From Callaeas wilsoni (lineage: Eukaryota; Chordata; Aves; Passeriformes; Callaeidae): a stretch of DNA of 64,000 nucleotides. Made by a program: the position numbers and the translations under genes. Below the pieces are notes generated by a model. That model was not told where the DNA came from and searched no databases. It saw only the letters and a list, made by a program, of their open reading frames with translations. The DNA lies in NCBI GenBank assembly GCA_013398955.1, contig VWPU01014839.1:20012-84011 (forward strand), read 5' to 3'. Below are positions 22,102 to 37,100 of this stretch, piece after piece (position 1 is the first letter of the stretch; each line of letters starts with the position of its first letter).

Positions 22102-25100
22102 CTTGAGAGCATGCAAGCAGAATTTGAGAAGTAAGGAATTTTTTTGAAGCAACAACACAGTGGGTTAATGCAGTGACAAAATACATTTTACAATTTGCAA
22201 CCAATATCAGTAAATTATAAAAAAAATAAAGCATAGGCAGTGCATGTATTTCTTCTGTATGTACTGCATGTAGGAATGAAACAATTCCTACATGCCCTGG
22301 TGAACTACCAGCTCTGCCTGAGATATTTCAATTTGCTCCCACCACTAACGTGGGAACAGGGCAGAAGAGAGATATTAGAAAGTGAAGAGGGGTGAAAATT
22401 GCAGTCATACATCTGAGGCTCTCGGCAAGATTTATTTCTTAAAACAAATCTGTTTCTCAACAGAGAAACTTCAGCTGAACCTTTATTAAAATAATAAAAA
22501 TGGTAATAATCTTATAAAATGCAAACAAGCAGATGCAAAATGAATAATTGGTTGCTTTGTTCTATGTGTATTTCTGATGCAATTCTACTTTTTGCTGTAC
22601 TGGAAGAGATATCGTAAGTGGGAAAAAAGTAAAGGAGAAGCACACCAAATCAACACTTATTCTTGTAAATTAGGTGTTTCTCAGAAGTAACTGCTGCTCA
22701 TGGGGACTGATATTAGAGATGTCAACCCAGGAATCAAGTTTGAGGCATGCTGAGCTGCTTGAGCCCTATCATTTTCTACAGGCCTAGTATAGCAAAAGCA
22801 TATTTTAAGCCTTGCTTTCACAACTCTTATGGCATCTGTAACTATTTTGTCCTCACCATGTATTTATTACAGGTCTTCAGAGTAAAATATTGTGCTGATA
22901 GATTTGCAAATGCTGAGCTAATAACTCTCTCATGGATATAATGAAAAGAAAAATACATCAATAATGTGCATCGGTCCTAGATTGAAGATATTGGAGGTAG
23001 AAAACTTCAAAGTAAAAGCATTATTAGAAGAAGTATCTTCAGGATGATTTAAGAAATATTTTCATGTTCTATATGCCACTTCCAGCAATATTCTGGAGTG
23101 ACTTTTCAGGAAGTTTACCATGTACTTTCTGAATATATGTTAACATGCCTTATTTATTGTTATGCACAGTTCCCCTGAAATAAATGGCACTGCACACGAT
23201 AGTACATTAGCATTCTGAAAAACTTCTGGAAAAAAAACCAAGAGTACACCCAGGCATAAAGCAAAGTGATTACTTTAACATGATCAAACATAAAAAACTG
23301 GTTATCTGATTTCTGCTTTTGGATTAAAACTATTATGCACAGCCTATGAAGTGCCAGAAACAAAACAGGAAGAGTACCTTCACAGGAAAATCCAAATAGT
23401 TCAGAAAATCTTAAAGGAATAAAACTTTGTGCACTTTTTGTGTATAGATGGATGAAATTGTGCAGGGAGTGAAAAAGAATTGAAAGATTAGAGGATTATA
23501 TTCTTTCACTTTCCAAAATCACCTCTGATAAAATGATTATCAGTTCACATCATCACATCAACGTATTTTTATAATCTCCTATGCCCCCAAATTTAGTACA
23601 ATTTAGAAGTGATACCTGTCTTGGAAGATGTCCTTCTGTCCCTAAGAATTACATCTATATCTGAATTTCAGCACTAACAAAAAATAACAAAATTAGAAAG
23701 ACTTTTTGAGTGTGCTTAAATTGTGAGTCTTAAGCGCTCCTGAAAACCAGGCTCACAGTATTTCTCAGTCAGGTTTATTCCTGCCCCCATGTCTCCCTCT
23801 ACAAAGCTCAATTACTGGATAATTGTATTAACAAGTGTCTCTCAGGACTGCTGTGAGGATTAACAAAACCAGCTGTTGTACAAGATCTCTGAAAAGCAAT
23901 TCCAATATTTAAAGTCTTAAACTACCAGAACCTTATATTTATATTAAACATGTGTTAGGCTGAAACAAGGAAAATACCCACCTGACTCAGTACCTCTCTG
24001 AAATTTACATTTAAAATTATAATGTGCCTTGCTACAAATGATAGGACATTTATAATGCAGAACAAAAAGTGAAAGGCATTTAATTAAAATCTATTTTAAA
24101 TACAACAATAGATTTGAAATAATGGTAGCCATGTGAAATTATAGTTATCTTACTGTAGAATGAGAATAGAAAAGTATTGCCAAAAGTGGCACCCAGAATA
24201 TAATTGTAAGTAATATATATTAAAATGCAGAGTTAAAGTACAGGGGGTTAATACTGGGAGTTACCATTAAAAAGTCAGTAGTCATATACTTGGGTACCAG
24301 TGGTAATAAATCTGGATTAGATCTCCTAAAAAGCCTAAACAGTTTAACAGCCTAAATTACATTTTCAGAAGTACATGAGCATTCAGACACATAATTAATT
24401 TCCCCTGACTTACAAGAATTATTTCAGCCAAAGTAACTGATGACTCTCATTATTTTAGTCAAATGTGTTTTTAAGATTAAATACATTAGCTGAAAACTCA
24501 TTCTTTTTGTATTACTTCAGGGCAAAATTCAAGCTATGTAAATTACTTTTATCATTTTTTCTTCCTGTTAACAATGGATGGAATGTATGCACCTGCTCAG
24601 CTATGGCAAAGCAGGTGGCATACTGTAACCTCATTATCTAAGTTTGTAGCACACGTCAAGTCTAGGTCTCATTGGCTTTTACTGAAATTCTGGGTAATAC
24701 ATGCCCAGAATTCTAAAACTGAGGCATAAGCTTAAAGGCCCCTCAGTGCTTAAAGAGCTTTACCCTACCTCATTTTGAGAAGAGGACTTAGGCTGGTATG
24801 TCATTTACAAGAAATAGTTTTCACCCTGTGTATTTCTAAAGCGAGACCTCTGCCATGCAACACTCTGAACAAGCAGGTGCCATCTGGGGTTAAGAGACCA
24901 CCATACACATCAGACACGATTCTGCTTGCAAATAGTTGCTTGACTGTTGCCTAAATATTTGAAGGCACATTTTTTCACTCACTGCAAGAAAGCAAATGGC
25001 AAATTTTGAAGTGCTGATAACCAGACATGTCAGCTAAACAGAAACCGACATTATATTGCAAAATCTAGTACAGTGCAGAAATCTGTAAGAGGGAGATATA

Positions 25101-28100
25101 AATATTTAAACACTTGGCATTCCCTCAAGGACTTTCTGAAATCAGAAGTATTCTTTCAGGAACTGCACAAGCTGCAAAGACAAATAATCAAGGACTTTCA
25201 AGTACTGTCAAGATAATAAATGTGTTCATGAAAGAGTGTTGCACGAAACTCTTCATTTTTTTTCTATGGAACATTTAGTTTTGCAAATGTGACTGGATCT
25301 CAGTGGTTTAGATTAAATTTTTAATGTTTGTGTTTGTAAAAAACCAAAATTACACTCTAGTTACTCATACCTCTGTCTCTGTACTCTTTCTGGACAAAAA
25401 CCAAACCTGCATAGGCTCTTTTTTGCCCTTCATAGAAACTGGACCTCTGTACTCCAGGTGGAACTGAGGATCTGAATTTTCTGGTGTCATAAGACACCTG
25501 AAATTGAAAGAGAAAATATGTAAATGAATGCAGTTTGCATGCACACCACACACTATGTAAAATATTAAACATGCTACAGGTTCGTGCGCAAACTATCGAA
25601 AGATTCAAATCTTTCTCTACATCATTATTATATTGCATACCAATAATTGTATATCATAAAGCAGTTTGCCATAGAGTTTCATGAGAACTCACATACTTAA
25701 ATAATGGTTGCAGGAGGACTGTCAGTTTCAACTCCAAAAAAACTTTTATGTTGTGCTCAAAAGTGGTTTATTTTAAGATGTCAACACCAATAGAAATAAT
25801 ACACCACTCACCTGTAAGTATATTCAGAGACATTGATCTTTCCCTTTTCTCCAGTAGTTTCTGTTCTGCTTGTTAGATTCACAGTATTTCCAAAGAGACA
25901 GTACCGTGGCATCCTTTGACCTATGACACCTGTGACTACCTCACCAGTATGGATTCCTATTGTTATCTTTGGAGAGAAAAAATTACATTTGAATATTCAA
26001 AATTAATGTACATATCATATAATGTACATAATCTGAAGCTTCTGACTAAATATAGGTAATACGCCATGTATATCTATTAGAGTTTATTTTCCCAATGCAC
26101 TACTTCTGCTTCTTCAAAGCCCTGCATTTTGTGGGTTTTGTCACTTCTTTGTTTTTTAACTTTAGCACAGTGTCGTGCCTCTGCCTTCCACATAAACAAT
26201 AAACTCTGTAATTTTTCCAGCATGCACTGCTGTTATTATGTACTGTGAAAATAAAAAAAGAGGTGGGCAGAGAGGGACACTCTGCAGGTCTGTGTTTAAC
26301 GAGTGCTCAAAAGGTGCAGAAATGGATGGCATAGGTGAAGAAAAAAAGATGTTTCTTAAAGGAAAAATAATGATATCTTGTATTCAGAAGGTCAAGAGAT
26401 AGCACAGGGGTTTGGAGAATTTGAATCTCATTCTTGTAGCACATTACAGTTATTGTAAAGCCCCAAATGAAAGCTTCTCACTGCTTTGCTCCATGATAAA
26501 GTGAAATACACGGCTCTAAGCTAGGTGATAGAACAGCAGCATTCATGTAAATAGAAATATACATCACATTCATTAATCATTTTCCATTTACAGCCTTCTG
26601 ATGCAGACAGTGAATGCTGCTTGCCCAGATCTGTATCAGTGCCACAACATCTCCAGAAAGTCTCACCATGAGTGAACTTCCACTAATATACACTGGTGTC
26701 AGTAATCACTGCTATAACTGTCTATGGAACTGTAATTCTCTTTTTAATGCAATAATTTCTCATTCTGACACGAGAATCTGAGGCGTGATCAAAAACATCA
26801 GGGGGGAATATTATTGTTCTGTGCATTGAGTTGAAGAAGACTCAACAGATAGTACTTGATGCACAATAGGAATTCATTGATTATACTGAAATGACCAGAA
26901 AACAGACATAAATGATGTGGACCTACATTAGTCGTTTATCTTCTAAAGCACAATAAGAATTTTAAGGTCTGGGAACTGCACATGTCACAGCTACATGAGA
27001 CTTCTCATGTTATTTGTATATATCAGTCTCAAAATCTAAGAATAACAAAGCTTGCAGGGACTGGGACTAGAGAATTATCTTATTCCAAAACATTCTCATC
27101 CTATCAAAGAATGGATTTTTCATTGAAGCCCACATTTACTAACCTGTACAGGCTCACCATCTACTTGAACTTGGCCTGCTATTTCCATCATATCCAAAGC
27201 CAGGTGGCAGATAGAACGTGCATGGTGCATGCAAGGCTCTGGTAGACCACTCACTGTCATATACTTGTCCCCAACTGTTTCCACCTATCAAGATCGATAT
27301 TTTTCAATTACTTCATTAATATGGCTTTTAGGGTACTAGAATTGATGTAGAGCTTCTTTCAAGATTGCTTCTCATTTCAAATAGTTCACTTTCACTCAAA
27401 TCACCCTAATTACTGTCATCTCTGCTTGCTATTGAAGAGAATTTATTGTAAACCCACAACATAACAACTTACAATGACACTGTGATTGTGTAAACCTGAG
27501 TTTTTCGTCTGGTGTCTTCTGAATGAAACTGAGATCTATGTCTGTTCTGACTCACAGCTTTGATTCACACGGTACAGGACATAAAATTCAGTTCTAGTAA
27601 AACTTAGGAATGAACTTCATAGATCTAAACACACAAGCAAACACATGTACATATATATGGGATGCATATGTATCTATCTCTGTACCTTGTACCAGCCACA
27701 TTTGCGACTACACCTCACTCCTAATGAAGTAATGAAATTCACATTGAGTTACTGAATAATAAGTTATCATTTACAACCAGAAGACCCAGGAACAAAACTG
27801 AAAAACTTAAAGCACAAGGTCAGAAGAACCACAAATGGCTTGTGTAAGTTCACACCTGCTAAATGGGGAAGTACATTTATATGCCACCTAATGGGTGACT
27901 GCAGAAATTGTGATGAGAACTTAGCACTTTATGTTCCTTCACACATTTAGAGATAACCAACATACTCTTCTCTAGCTATCTAATACCAGGTAACACAGTT
28001 CAGACTGAGAACATAAGTCTTTTTTAAAAAGCCTAAAATCCAAGAAAAGATTGGAAAAGACTGATACAATAGTAAATTATGCAAAAGTAATAGATTAGAT

Positions 28101-31100
28101 ACTTTAAAAATCTTATGCTTACCTTATAAACAAATGGATTCCTTCGTGAATCAGTCAGAATATCAAATCTTGTGTAAAGATCATTTAAAAGATTGACAAT
28201 TTTCATGGCTCCCTCTCCAGAGGCATGTTTGCTACAAAAGGCATTGAACCCCACAATGCCACTGAAAAGAATGGTGACGTTGTCGTACCGCTTGGCTGGA
28301 ACAGGACGCTTGTGTCTCAGCTCATTTGCCACTGACGGCGGTAGAACAGAGTACAGTAATCTGCACAGGCAAGGAAAGAAAGGCACAGGCAAAACACCGA
28401 GATTGTGGAGAAAGCTGTTTACTGCAGCACTCTTTATACATTAACTTCCCACCCCCCACAGGGTTTATAACATACTCTCATCATCAACAAGCAATAGAAA
28501 AGGTGTTTACTGAAGAATATGTTATTTGGAAAACAGGAACTGATCTACATCAGCATGCCATTTCAAACACACATTAATACATCTAAATTATCAACAAAAT
28601 GAGACATATATTACTAATTCTTCTGACATGATTTGTTAATAGTGTCTTGGATCACTTTTACTTCTTTCTGCCACATCCTCAGCTCATATAACATGGTTTT
28701 GCTCACAGAACTATAAAAACTACAAAAAAGACCACGAAGAGATCAGTTTTCCACCTCTGATCAATTCATGCATTTCTAAATGCTTCCTCTCTGCTGAGCA
28801 TGCTGCTTTTAGGGTCTAGAGTGTCTTTTTTTAATTAATAGTCTATGTGACATATTAACACTTATTCATATCATAAATTATGCAAATAAAATCCAGTCAC
28901 ATACACAGAAATTCACCCTATTCTCATACGTATTTCTTCAACTTTCTAACTGCTATCTTAAGGTCCATTTCCCTCCTGACACAGCAAAGTGGACAAGCTG
29001 AAGATCTCTATCTGTTTCACAAATCTTGAACATCATTTTGTACACAGCCTCCTGCAAAAACCCTCATTAGCTGCCTTTTTGGCAAGGTCACTACCGTATG
29101 AGTTATAATTAGTGAGTACTTTTGGCACACCATACAGTAACTGACACTGTCTGTTCCAGCAGCTGCCATGAAGGCTAGAATTCCTGAAGATAAAATGACT
29201 TTATAAAGGAAGCCAATAGGATTTAAGAGAAAAAATACTTCTTAGGCTTTGTTTTCTCTGGTTCTCTTGTCCATCCCTTTCAAGTATTTTTAAAATAATT
29301 TCCATTACTCCATTACAGAAAAAACGTATCTGTCAATAGAATTAATACAGAGACAGGACTATGTTTTATAAATAAGAGTCAATCATGAACGCCATGCTAC
29401 TTTTCCCACAAGCTTTTGTTTAATTTGCCAGTCATTGCTGAGCTGAGATGACGCAGACTAATGACATTTGAATTTGACTTTATAATTATCTGTAGAATTG
29501 GATTTGGGGCCCAATGCACACTTACTGTTATGTGTTATTTTTATGTATCTAGATAAACCCAAATTCATTTCTACAAGTAACTATTAAACCAAATTCATAG
29601 CATTAGGCTATTGCAAAGTTTAAGCTTCACACAAACTGTTTTCAAGGTTCCTAAGATATGTTTTTCCGTTCTATTATCCTGTGCCAGAAAGACAAAAGTT
29701 GGTTTACTGAACTCTGTCATATAACAGCACTTGGGCATTCATCAAATTCACCTTTGCTACAGTGACTGCATGCAAGTTTCCAAAATTTTAGGTAATTCAC
29801 AAATAAAAACGAATTGTCAGCTCACTTTTTATAACTTTTCTTACCAGGCAGGGAGCCATCAAAACATCTAGGCATATAACGGCCTAGACTGTGGGTGACA
29901 TTTGACAATCTAAATAAAGAAATACCCTATTAAATGTTCTCTCTTGACTCCAAAATTACCAGTCCTGATTATCTCTGATATTCCTTAAGATTCCGTTATT
30001 CTTTAAAGACGGTAGCTATAAATAATGTATTGCTTTGAGTGTTTCAGCTCAAAATCAGGATTTGGCTCTTACGTGTCTGTCTTTTTCTTTTCATCTTCCA
30101 GTGCACGCAGTGTGTGCTGCAGTCTGTCAGTGAGGATCTCAAGCTCCTGAGTCAGTTTATATTCCTCTCGGAACTGCTCTCCCAAAAGAACCAGATCACG
30201 GGTAGCATCATGCAATGGAATATCACTCAGATATAAGCCTCTTCTGGTTAAATCATCCAAGTTCATCACACTGCAAAGCAGAGAAATATCTAATAATATG
30301 GATAAAATTAAACTTGCCAAAGGAGCATTTAAAACTCAAATAAACAGCAGACAGCTGATTAACAGTAGAAAGATGAAGCTTCTGAACTTGTGATGAGCTG
30401 TACAATACATCCCTTCTACGAAACACCTTATTTGTGATCATTCATGTTAACCTATGGCTCTTGGGTTTTGCATTTAAATACAGAATTCTCTTGATGAGTT
30501 CCATGAACATATCAAATGCACGTACTTCAGCATACAAATTAAAGTGAGATTGTATAAAGGTACGCTCTTTGCTTTCTGTCATCATCCACTCTCTCCCCTT
30601 TCCACAGGAGATTAATTTATCATAATTGTGCAATCCAATGAGTTAGTTTAACATGCTCTTAGCTGAAGAATCTTTCCATTCAATCCCCCATTCCAACCAC
30701 TTCTCTACCACTGATCTATCACATTAAAACTACTGCAAAAATCCATGAATCCACACGGAAAACCAAATCATTGTAACATTTCTTAGCACTGTCTGAGCAA
30801 AAAATAAAGGATAAAACATGCAAAAAAAAAAGGAATAAGAGGAATAACCATTTGTACAAGCTGGGCCAGAGACATCCAATATTCTCATTGAGTATTTAAT
30901 AATCAGTCAAGTTCCAATGTTGAAATGCTCCTACTTCTTTTAGCATCCACACATCAAAATCAATTAAATCAATACTCAAACCATTTACCCTCTGTAGTAC
31001 TACTCTCATAAGTGTTCTTAAAATTAGTAATTGCAAAATGAAAATCTGTATTATAGAACTCTCTAGGTTTAAAGTACCTTGGCGAACAAAGAAAGAGAAT

Positions 31101-34100
31101 GCTGTCTGCTTCAGGCAAGTAGATCATTTGCCCTTTCAGGCGTAAGCAGCTGATTTCTGTGCCAGTCAGTTCATCTTCACACTCCAACTTTTCCACATCC
31201 AACAGCCCCTCCTGGTGATGAAAAGCCACAATTGTGTAAGGGCAATGGTGTGTTATGCACCAGGCTTAGTATGTAAGTGCATTCACTATGAAGGCAGTCA
31301 GAGTATTTGGAATAGATTTACAGCTTACATTAAACCCTGATTAATTTCTTGTTTGAACACCATGCACTACCTGCATTTTAATAGTGCAATTTGCTGCCTT
31401 GAAGACACAAAGCATGGTATCTCTCTTTACATTCATGTTCGTAACTCCTTATTTTCTTCCACATAATTTCTTAACAATAGTTTTGACAATAGTATCACCT
31501 GTTTTGTGAAGTTCTATCTGCCTGGGACCATTTCTAAGAAATCATCCTGGTTTCTCTCAGGTACAGTTTTCTTTAAATAAACAGGCTCCTTGATGCAGTA
31601 GGTGTTACTCTACACACTGCATCTGTTCATATCACCCGCCTTGTCTTCTGCACTCTTTAGAGAAAAGGACACAGACCTTTGTATGAACACACGGGTCCAA
31701 GCAAGAACACAGTTCATATTTGTCTCCCACACTGTTACGAGCAAAAGTAAATGTAATTACCTTTCTACATTTGCTTTGATACAATGCCATAAACTAGACT
31801 GGCCCCTTGCAAAGAAAGCATCAGACATGAAGCACATTTATGTCACCATCCCTATAAAACATTCTGCTTAACAGCTACTCACAAATTCATACCTATGACT
31901 CTCTCTTGGCTCAAGACTCAAAAGGGTCTGAGCATACTACTACGCAGAGAATTTTCTCTGAAGACTTCTGAGCTGTCTGCATGTCTTATCTCTCCAAAGC
32001 ACACTTCCTTAAAGAAAAGCTGGGAAAATATTCTCTAGTTACCTTCGTCCTCAGTACGAAGACTGTATTGATATGGGAGAGGATCCCATGGAAGCTAATA
32101 TCAATATGAGGCCGGACCAAGGAGAAAACTGACAACAGACTGCAATTTCCTGGCTGCAGCTAGAATATTAGAAAACAGAAAAAAGAAAAAAAAAATGACT
32201 GTTATGCTTTATGATAAAAAATATACATAGAGCAATTATATCCCATTTTCTTAGATGACAACACTGAATGGAAGAGAATATTTACTTTATGCATTTCTCC
32301 ATTAAATCATAAAGTTTTTAAATTACTCTCTTACTGAATACGGACATGAGCATAAGAAACAAAGCTGTTGTAGAATTAGGCTCTTTTCAAGTCCTTTTTC
32401 TAGCAAGAGAAGCACAATTTAGTAAATGTGATACACTTACACTGGAATGCTGGTTAGACAGAGAATCCTAAATCTATTTTATTCATCTTTATAATTAACC
32501 TGTGAAGCATCTATCACTAGGAATTTCTATAGCTATCCATGCATAAGAATCATCTAACCTGTGGAAGGACTCTGTATATAGCATTGCCACATTGTGTGAC
32601 CACCAGATCTCTGTCAAATATGATGTGGAAAGGAAACGCCTTGCAGAAAGTATAGGGACTGATGCGAGACTCTTGGGTACCATTTTCTTCAAATCTGTCA
32701 AGGTCCTCATAGTAGTCCTCTTCTTTAGACTCTTTCTCTTCAATTAAAAATTGAATGTGGTCACACTCCTCATTTCTCTGTTGAATAACCTAGAGAAACG
32801 AAGAAAAAATGAAAAACCGAAAACTCTGCTACTCATTAGTAACTGGAATGCTACTGTAAAGACCGGAACATATTTAGAGTACAAAGAAAAATTCAAGAAC
32901 TATATTCACATCTTGAAAAACACTGTATTCTAATAAGAATTTCTGATTTTATAGTCTTTGCAATTGCAGGTGAATAATTATGTCTTTGCTTAGCCACAGC
33001 TGCTCTCCACAAGAGGAACATATTGAAGATCACCCAAATACAATTTATCAAGCTTGAGTGAAACGCAAATCCTGAAATGAGGAGTCAAGACTCAGGTTGT
33101 GCTTGCTTTTACTGGTACTTGCCAGAAAACAGGGTAGCCCCGTCCCCTGAAACGAACCTGTGGTGAGTCTTGAATCACACAGAACCCTTGAATCCTTATT
33201 TTGATCAAAGCTGTTTGCAAGGTCTATAACACAACAGTAAGTAGTGCTGACTGTACAGTGATGACTAAATAGTGCTAAGAGGGTGGGAATGTCACTAACA
33301 GCCCACTGAAAGTGGATAGAGCAGATGTTAGAATATACAGTCCTTATACATTCCAGCAGACTTCAAGATCAGAGCCAAGAGACAAAACTAAAAGCAATTA
33401 CAATCTTCTCTGGGCTGTATTCCGTATTAAAGGAAATGACAGCAAAACCAGAATAATCTACATTAGTGGACTATGAAAAAAGTGTCTTTAACACGGCATT
33501 ACACTCTTCAGTAATTTTACTCAAACATAGTAAAAAATATGAAATTAATAGGGATTATTTTGTTTGAAGCAAGAGTCATGTATGGCAATATAATTTAAGC
33601 TAATAACTAGTAGAATAACATAATTTACCCTGAGAAGCCAAATTCACCTCTTTTCAAATTTAATTAGACTTAATGATTGGAAAAGAACAATTCTATTTAC
33701 ATGGTATTATTTAGCAGTGATTTTCTGGAACATGTTCCACCTGATTCTACTTTCATGTAGAGTCTGATCCTAAAGTCACTGAAGCACAAAAAAGATTTCT
33801 TAAAATCTCTAAAGCATCCTGATTTTGCCCTTTACACATAGTCTTAACCATAGAGATTAACAGTTACAATTTGAAAACAGAACAGATATGCACAAACTGC
33901 AATTGATCCCTAAGATGTTAAGTTTATTAAATATCTGTTCTCCAAAACTGCCAAAAACACTAGTTGATGGGTTTGGGAGTGCTGATACCTTTATTTGTTC
34001 CTACACAAATGGAGTAGTATAAAAACAAAAAACCCCAGTATTTTATTGTTAAATGATGTTTAAGGTGGTAGTGTTCTTTGATCTACAGACTGACTACTCA

Positions 34101-37100
34101 TTTGAAGGAAAGAGAGGCTTTTCCGGAGGACAGTTTAGAGCAAGAGCCTGATTTAGGTGCTCTATAACTGTGTGCTGCATTATTCTTCTCTTTCCATTGC
34201 TTATGTAACTTAGAGAAAGATCAGCCTACTAAATTTACCAGCTAATGTAGGTACCCAAGCTGGATGTACAAATAAACTCAAATGTTGATGATGATAAAAC
34301 CTAACTGCCTCAAGAAACTGTATTGGTATCCATATGCCAGTGTGTGACCAAGAGAAGTGGGAAATTATGAGCTAATAAGGGGTAAGCCTCAGAAAAAATA
34401 CATGGTGGTCATCTGAGGAAAACACATTAAGTGGGTTTGTCTAGCAGAGTGGAATATAGTAGATGGACACCTAGGTTTCCTCTGAATACAGTGTTTAAAG
34501 GTTTTCCAGGTCTTCCTTTAAAGCATTATCCCTGAAATTGTGAGACTGTGGTCATACTGAAGATTAACAGAATGCGGTTAAGAGTCTTAGTTCTTCCTTT
34601 CTATCACTCACGCACACTCCCACAGGTTTTATTTTAATAGCACTGTTATTGTGGCCAGAGATAGCTGAGATTACACACAGAAACCTTTTTCAAATTGTGA
34701 AGATTTATCTCTAGAACTGATCTATGCTTCCAGATAATTTCCAGTCTTGGATCTTACTTCAAAGTGCTGTTCTTGCCACAAATGGAAAAAAGCCCTGCAT
34801 ACTTTGGAGGAAAATCTTCTTAATTCAGCAAAGCTGATTTTAAAGAATCTAATAATTTTTAAGGAAATGTTCATATTAACAGCACATCACTTTCCAGAGA
34901 TATTATCTCCTTACAGCAATCTTACTCACTGCACACTAGTATTGTTACCAACCTGTATTTACAGACTTTCTTCTGCTACCATGCAGCACCTAAAAGGTTT
35001 TTTTAAATAACTTCCCATTTTATTTCATTTATTAGAAATGAATGATGCATGAGTAAATAAAACTCAGGTTTAGATTTTAAAAAATCACCTATAAAAATAG
35101 AACTGCTACAAGCTTCAAGATGTCTAGCTAGTGAGCCATGACCCTCTGCAGATCCTACAAGCTCACACAGTGACAAAGTCAGTCCTTGCACATGCTGTGC
35201 TATTTTCCTAACCTTTATAGATTAGAACTGTGCCAGTGACAGTGCAAAGCTGCAAATTTCCCAAGCACCTTTAAGTTCATTTGAAATACTATTTTTGACC
35301 AGGCTCCAGGGCACCTAAAAATGCTTGCTGTATTAGTGCAACGTGTGAGTGCAGAAAAGGAACACCAGGCCAAACACATGGAGACGTGTCAGATCTATAA
35401 GACAGACAAAGTGCCAGCTGCACACTTCTTGTAAACATGATATGCTGTGGACATGGCTGGTTTATGCAATTTTATTCTGATCATTCATGCACAGATACTT
35501 ATTAACAGACGCTTTAATCATATCCCTCTCCAGGCTAGGAAATCTACTGATGCATCCCTAATTAACTTCCCAATGGACATGCAATATCATGTCTTTTCTG
35601 TTCACACAACTTATGAACTATCTAATCTTCCTATCTCATGACTTCATCCACCTTGTCAGCAAATTTAAAATAAGTGTTTTTGACCATTAACATAGGATGT
35701 TAAATTCTGTTCCTTCAGCCTTGGACCTATAGATCCAACCTAATTGGCCAGATATTTGTCTGGCACATGGACCTGCCCTAGATACTCTGCTAAGCTTAAC
35801 TAGAATAGAACTTATCTACTGTTTCATTCTGCAAGCAAAGTTTGCAAGCCACACAATTTCAGTATCATTTAAATATTGTTGAAGAAGCTCTGATAAATGC
35901 TTGACAAATCAAAGTTCAGTAACAAAGCAACAAAGCCAGCAATCAAGTCTAATTCTTCCTTCCACTGCAGTCTTAGCTGGTGAAGTGACATCAGTTCACA
36001 CTGTCTAAGAGCTCAATCACCATAGTAACTGCAGTTAAAACTGAAGAGAGAAATCATTCTCCTGGTTTCAAAGAGAATATATAACATCTTACTGCTAACC
36101 TGCCTGCGTTTTCCAGAAGATGTACCTTCAGAGTCTGTCCTTGCCTAATCAAGTGAAAAGTCACACCAATATTTCAGGGAACGACAATTCAGTGAAAAGC
36201 TATTTTAAAATGCATGTGGTTTAATGTATTTGGTAAGCTTCACACAAGATATTAAATCAAGCGGTATCGCTGTGATACAGAATGTATAATGAGCACATGC
36301 TATCTGTTAAGCTGTCACTGATGTGTCTACAAGACTCAATTCTGTAGATCTGAGCGTATCCCCAGGACACACTTATCTCTCAGCATGGCAGGACAGAATG
36401 TCCTTGGACAGGGATCTTTTTTGATGAGATTGTGAAAATTAATATAAAACCAGGGGTTTTTTGCCCTTTAAAGGTCAATACTGGATGAAATTTTTGATCT
36501 CTTCTGATCAAAACTGACTGTGCAATGCTGCTTAACAAAGTTCACTGCAGCTGTTTCAGGATGATCCCAAGACAAAGGAGTTCACCGTGGAAATGGCACC
36601 ACTTTCAGTTTTGCACACCCAAAGTTAGAACCATGGGGATATCTTCCCCTGGCAGCTGGTTTCAGTGCAGAATGTCTCACTTCACCAAACCACTGTGCCT
36701 GGAGATAGTGAAGTTTCCAGCCACCCTTGTGCCAGAATTAGAGGCTGATCATGCTCCATGATTGACTTATCTTCACATACAGTTACCATTTTAATGTGTG
36801 GACTACTACTGCTTGTCCTCCATGACAAGTACCCAAGTAGTTTTTAGATCAGCTCTCCAGCTGGTCACATCATCACTTTGTTTTTTACATTGCCATTAGT
36901 AAGCCTGAAATTACCACCTTGTCAAGGACTTCCCCATGTCTTTTCTCATTTTACATTGTAAAACATCTTCCCTATGTAATAGATTTTGATAGTCTGCTCT
37001 CAGATAATAACAGAACTGTAGAAGTCTGCTCTCCCAACAGATTTTTGGGTTTTGCTGGATTATGTACAACATTCTTTGTTGACCCATACCATTAGTAGCC

